Source: Scolanthus callimorphus
Lineage: Eukaryota; Cnidaria; Anthozoa; Actiniaria; Edwardsiidae
Assembly (NCBI GenBank): GCA_033964015.1
Contig: CM066912.1
Span: 13,055,399-13,119,398, forward strand
DNA length: 64,000 bases
Direction of reading: 5' to 3'
Position numbers and translations under genes: made by a program. Shown one piece after another: positions 59,443 through 64,000 of the stretch (its first letter is position 1; each line of letters opens with the position of its first letter). Below the pieces are notes generated by a model. The model was given only the letters and a program-made list of their open reading frames with translations. It was not told the DNA's origin and made no database searches.

Positions 59443-60050
59443 GTGACCTATTCAACTGCACATAGCGTCCAAGCCTGGCATGAAGTAATCTCAAAGTTGA
59501 TGAAGAACTGCCCAAAGGATTTTTCAAGATTGACAGTTAGGGGTGCAAAAGATCACTTGGCTAGTGATCTGTATTGGCTAGAAATTACAAAAGAAGGGTG
59601 GCGGGAGAACTGTGAGCAAGTTCCCCACAGCCATCGGAACAATACAACCTGTTGGAGGAAATAATTGAGAAGATCGAGTTATATGCACAGGGGTTTGAGA
59701 AAGAAAAGGAGAAAAGGAAACAAGAAGCAGCAGCAGCAAAGGATGTGAGGCTCAAAGCTATGGAGACACTTAGCCAGACCAGGAAGAGAGAGAAGGATAA
59801 AGAAGAAGAATGCAAGCCTGTCCTGAAAGAAAAGATATCTAGGTCAGACTCCTCTGAAATGATGGTATACCTTAAAGAAAGGGCAGAGAAAGAGAAAGAA
59901 CAACGTCAAGTCCATCTTCAAAAGGAAGCCACTAGGCAAGAAAACCAGCAGCAGACACAGATGAACCAGGTGTCTTTCAACAACAACAACAGTAGTTTTT
60001 GCAAATACATCAAGCTATGGCAAACCAACAACAGCAGAACTTTCAAATGA
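59443..60050 (+). pseudogene. Myb/SANT-like DNA-binding protein, decayed
   Basis: The first frame reads WHEVISKLMKNCPKDFSRLT and VRGAKDHLA, a Myb/SANT-like helix pattern of the kind found in transposon-associated proteins. After a frameshift and stop near 59610 it resumes LLEEIIEKIELYAQGF and a long charged coiled coil (KEKEKRKQEAAAAKDVRLKA), then a glutamine/asparagine-rich end with a stop at 60050. It has lost its first helix and start. In such families the Myb partner binds the transposon ends, but no transposase partner is seen nearby. Confidence 0.55.
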
Positions 60051-62107
60051 TTGTGTCATTGTTAAAAAAATATATATTGAATAATTGAAAGGAATGGAAG
60101 TTTTCTTGACTTTTGCATAAATGTCAACTCTTCTGCATTTAGGTGGGATCTGTCTTAAGTTTTGAGCATGTCAAGGTTAAAATTTGCTTTTATTCAAGAC
60201 ACATTTACTGTATTCCTCCTGCTCTTGAACGTTTCTTATTTATATGTGTTGCGTTTCTTCCAAAAACTCAATATTTCTTAACTCTGTCAGGGCTGACAGC
60301 TATGCTTGAAGTTGCAAAACACCATCCTTTGAAAACATAAGTAATTTGAAAGGTGTGTAGATATTTGGAGAAAAAAAATTATTTTATTTGTTCAAAATAA
60401 ATTATAAAGTACTTTTTGCCTTTCCATTCCTGAAATGGGCTTTCAATAATCATTGCAGTATATCAATTTAAGGACGGTGCCCACAAAAGCGAATTTGTTT
60501 TCGCACTTAATGACTATGTGATAATGAAAGGTAGTTCTCGAGATAATCCATCCCCAACATCCTAAAAAACGCAGAATTATCGTTTTTTTAGAAATTACGA
60601 AAAACAAATTTACTCGATATCTTTATTTAAATTCTACTTTCGCTCGTAAAAGAAGCAGCTGTGTATTCCATTTGTTGGATTCCAAAACAAATAATTGTAA
60701 ATTTTGGCTTTTGAAGGTATTTAAGGGGGTAAAATTTCTACAAAAGTGCCAAAATCTACCTTGACACCCGCTACTTTATGCGTTAAAAAATAGACTCAGC
60801 ATATTTTTCGCACGTTAAAAATTTTGCAAATGCGCTGCGGAGGTTTCATATATTCGAATGATGTAAAAAATATAGGGGTAGCCACGCGTTTTATCGCGAT
60901 ATAATTTTCCGTTTGCAAAAAAAGATTCCCACTTTTTCTTCGCGTGACAATTCTTCTCGTCCCCTTCTTGGTAAGTTTCGCGCAGCATGACGGGATATGT
61001 TTCACATCACAATGGCGGCGTGTTGGACGGCCAGCAGCAGCAAACGGTGTTAGCAGCTTTTAGCAGGAATTATGAACGTTTTGCCGACCAATGCTCTTTC
61101 GAGACTGAAATATTGAAGAGGATTGCTTTTTGAACATTGCATTTGTAAGATAAGATGCGTTTTTTGATGAAAGCGCTACAGTATGAATTCAAGATCGTGG
61201 CAACGTGACAAGATTCCGATCAAAATATGGAACCATGGATCGCACTATGGAACACGCTTTATTCACCAAACAGGTAAGTTAAGTTAACTTTTATAATCCT
61301 ATTTGGAAACATCTTGTTTCCCAAACCCTCAATGACTAAACCTTTTTAATGTACAATCATTTACATTGATGATGGAGCAGTACTTCGAAACGTCTGTAGG
61401 AATCCCTATAGCGGTAAAACCAATCGCTAAGTGATTCAGAATAAAACCTTACCAGTTACTCACAACAGTCATCACTGTATGCACTAAACTATTTTACTTC
61501 GAGTCAGTTGCTACATTGTTTCCCTTTCTAGTAAGGAATTATTTTTATAAGTGATAAGTTACAATTATCAACACATATAAACAGCCCGTAAAATGATTTC
61601 AAAAGATCTAGAGAACAAAATATAGAAAAATGCATTCAAACCCCTTGATTCAACAAACCAATCAGGAAGCGAAAGGGATTTTATTTGAATGAAAAGTAAT
61701 AAGGTCAAGTAAAAACATGTTACTTGTCCCCATCCACATCATTTTTTTAAAGCTTTTATCGTTTCAGCAATCTAACTTGCACTGATTAAGTTTTTTGACA
61801 ACAGAACTTTGAGTGAGGGTCACACAACAGATGTCTTAGATGTCTAAACCTAAATTATCTAACCCAAGAGTAGTTTTTGAAATAATGATAAAATGTACCG
61901 GTACCTGCTTTTCACAAATCCGAACGAGAAACAATCCTGTATTATCTTTGTTTTTACTTGGCCTGAACTTTCCATTTTTCGTGTTTTTCTTCTTTTTTTT
62001 TGGGGGGGGGGGGGCTTATTGATGTGCTCTTTTTTTAGTAAAAGCAGCTGATTTACAGGCTTAAAAAGACAGAAGAAGCAGCTTAAGATACCATGAGCAG
62101 TTCCTAC
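60051..62107. other. No supported gene; possible transposon end and 5' exon
   Basis: TTAAGGACGGTGCCCAC at about 60470 looks like a DNA-transposon tip. A short plus-strand open stretch with MEPWIALWNTLYSP (61228-61274) ends at a strong donor, CAAACAG|GTAAGT. Together they could be the start of a transposon gene, but no following exon was found. G10 run near 62005. Confidence 0.3.
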
Positions 62108-64000
62108 TCAGTTGTGACTTTTTTCTTGCAGATAAGCACACAGACGTTGCAAGACCTTCTTTGAAGATGTTACCCTACGCTGGCCCTTGTTGCCTTTCTG
62201 CTTGGCACTGAAAACACTGCTCAGACCATCAAAACCTCCTCGGTAGTAGATAAGCTGAATGTGCTGTAGGTTTAATCCTGATTCAGAAATTTTGGTAGCC
62301 ATTGACTTTGATAGTGTTTTTTGTGTCACCAAGTTCTTGAAAGAGGGGAGATTAGCAGATATCCTGTCATGCTGTTCAGAGATTGGCAAACAAAGTCTAC
62401 AGAGAAATTTGACAAGCATGGATTGAGTGCTGAGGACTGTGGTGAAGAAGAAGATTCCGTAGTGACTTTGCATCATCTAAGCCATTGTGGGCATTGTATG
62501 TATAGTTGAGGCAATCTTTGACGAGTTCTTCTTGTTTGTAAGACTTGCGGCCTGGTAAAAGTTGTTTAAAGTAAGGAAGAGTGTCAATAAAACCGGCCAC
62601 TATGCTTGTTAATCCTCATGTAAATTGCATCTTATCAAAGCCTTCACCAAGATTCTTGAGTCAAAAATTCTACCATCATGGGTCATGAGAACTACAGGCC
62701 CATTAAGTGACCTCAAGAACTGAAGAAAACTGCTTCAGCGAATCTGAAAGAGACAGTGGATTTACAGGTAATCCTTTGTACAACAGCTCTCCTGCTATCA
62801 CTGTCAATTTGTTGGCATTTGAGGCATGTGTGGATATGCCATGTGTGGGGACAGAGTACATGTCAAACACGTTATCATCTTTGCAGCACTGCACTGCTGA
62901 TATCTGGCATATTTCTGCTTTGTCTAGAACTGCAAAAGAATAAACCGTATAATGTTATGGAAATTGGGACAATTTATTTATTTATCTAGTTATTTATTTA
63001 TAAAGTAAAGTGGATGACATTACCTAGATAAGATGTTTCAAGGTCAAAGACAACAAGTGTAGATTTCTTTATCTCTGATGAGCTGAGAGTACTGGTACTG
63101 GGGGATAACAAGCATATGGGATGGAAGTTAGATCTGCCTGATTTCGTACTTTCACGCTGTTTTCTCTTTCTATACTGCCTGTCTCTGTTCTGGTTAAACT
63201 TGAGAGTGATTGATCCAGGGGAGACGTTGTTGGCCTCATTGATCTTAAATCAGAAAATGTTTACTATTGTAGTATTTCTTCAATGAATAAAATGAGGTTC
63301 CAAAAAATAATGGCTTACAGCTAAAATTGTTGCATCGCAACCCACATTTTCAAAACATCGATTTGTTTTTTGCTTTGCTGTTCCGCCAGTCCAATCTTAT
63401 GAGCTAATCAGATTATTGCCCTGATTTTTCTGATTTTTTACAGGATACATATTTGCAAGGGTCCGGCGCCAGTGAAGAGAGGAAAATAGTTGTAATTTGA
63501 CAAACATTTGCTCGTTTGATACTCGTTTCATTTTAGATACGTACCCCAGAGTCCCAGCAGATTCAGTTGCCATCTCGACCTCAGTTGTTATGGCCTCGTT
63601 GCAGGTTTGTTTACAGACTATCCCTGCTCTTGCTTCCTCTTCGCGGTTTTTGTAGGCATTTTTCGTAAGTGGAGGAATATTAAGAGATGTCAAAATGACG
63701 TTCATGCCGGTCGCCCCCAAGCCAGCATTTACTGATCCTAAACATCAAAACAAAATGACAAAAAAAAACTGAACGCGAGCTCCTATAAATTGAACCTTGT
63801 AGTGTGTAGTGGTTGACGTCATGCGTGACTACAGACTGTGTTATTTCTAAGTGGCTTCCCGTGCATCTTCTAGTGGAAAATGCTACATACTAAAGTTAAA
63901 CTTCAAAGAAAAAAGCCTTACCTGTGGCAGCCTTTGTATTAATGTCCAAAATAGGACGTCCAGCATTTTTTTTCAAAGGATTACGATGGGTCTTGCTCGT
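62108..64000 (-). pseudogene. Mutator-type domain plus DEDD exonuclease, broken; runs off the window
   Basis: Minus-strand exons run from the window end. 64000-63929 reads KTHRNPLKKNAGRPILDINT then KAAT, donor G|GTAAGG. About 63739-63546 reads GLGATGMNVILTSLNIPPLT, KNAYKNREEEARAG and TCNEAITTEVEMATESAGTL, the Mutator-like pattern of PF20700. About 63240-63020 is a basic linker into TLVVFDLETSYL, exonuclease motif I (D-x-E). After a TTTTGCAG acceptor near 62930, AEICQISAVQ, FDMYSVPTHGISTHASNANK, then LMTHDGRIFDSRIL (motif II) and YNAHNGLDDAKSLRN (motif III, H-x4-D). The C-terminal part ends CAYLQEKSHN at 62108. Frameshifts near 62725, 62645 and 62440 disable it. DEDD exonucleases degrade nucleic acid 3' to 5'. 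Confidence 0.72.

Noticed and set aside
60470..61274. Complete transposon gene start
   Set aside because: Only a tip-like sequence and one possible 5' exon are visible; no downstream exon supports a gene model.

Overview
This is eukaryotic DNA, AT-rich and packed with transposon remains. I see no ordinary host gene with certainty. The mix is a Penelope-like element, CR1/L2-type LINE pieces, an EnSpm transposase with a GT-AG intron, IS630/Tc1-like DDE_3 exons, a Mutator/exonuclease gene, Helitron ends and very many fold-back repeats with G/C-run cores. That mix looks most like a cnidarian, probably a stony coral or anemone. This is an inference from family mix and style, not a species match.

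Layout. 1-1.16 kb: LINE endonuclease/RT fragment (minus). 1.2-11 kb: repeats only (a 20-21 bp minisatellite, several fold-back elements, copies of a GTGTGGTTCC-ended MITE). 11.3-12.4 kb: an unidentified two-exon minus-strand gene behind a TATA box. 13.0-15.0 kb: broken EnSpm/CACTA-like transposase (plus), followed by a 5'-truncated LINE (15.0-17.9 kb, minus). 20.4-21.2 kb: a 205 bp direct repeat.

22.8-45.9 kb: the most interesting block. A DDE_3 transposase begins at its left edge (plus) and an intact four-exon gene of unknown function begins at its right edge (minus). Both start just inside copies of the same 31 bp sequence, placed in inverted orientation (30 of 31 match). The transposase continues at 31.2 kb, where its C-terminal exons lie in a 2.64 kb unit repeated three times in tandem (31.18-39.10 kb). 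A SAM-domain exon at 39.15-39.45 kb (minus) may be the last exon of the right-hand gene. I read the block as one old two-gene, convergently transcribed transposon, now inflated by insertions and tandem duplication.

46-53.4 kb: AGGAT-rich repeat, a non-autonomous Helitron, LINE fragments, a Crypton-like fragment, a second tiny Helitron and two long fold-backs. 53.5-57.6 kb: Penelope-like element in partial tandem (minus) with an ORF1, an RT ORF and a recognisable hammerhead-ribozyme fold upstream of ORF1. 59.1-60.1 kb: a MITE and a Myb/SANT-like pseudogene. 62.1-64.0 kb: Mutator-type domain plus DEDD exonuclease pseudogene (minus), running off the window.

All calls come from reading the sequence and from family knowledge; no database search was run.
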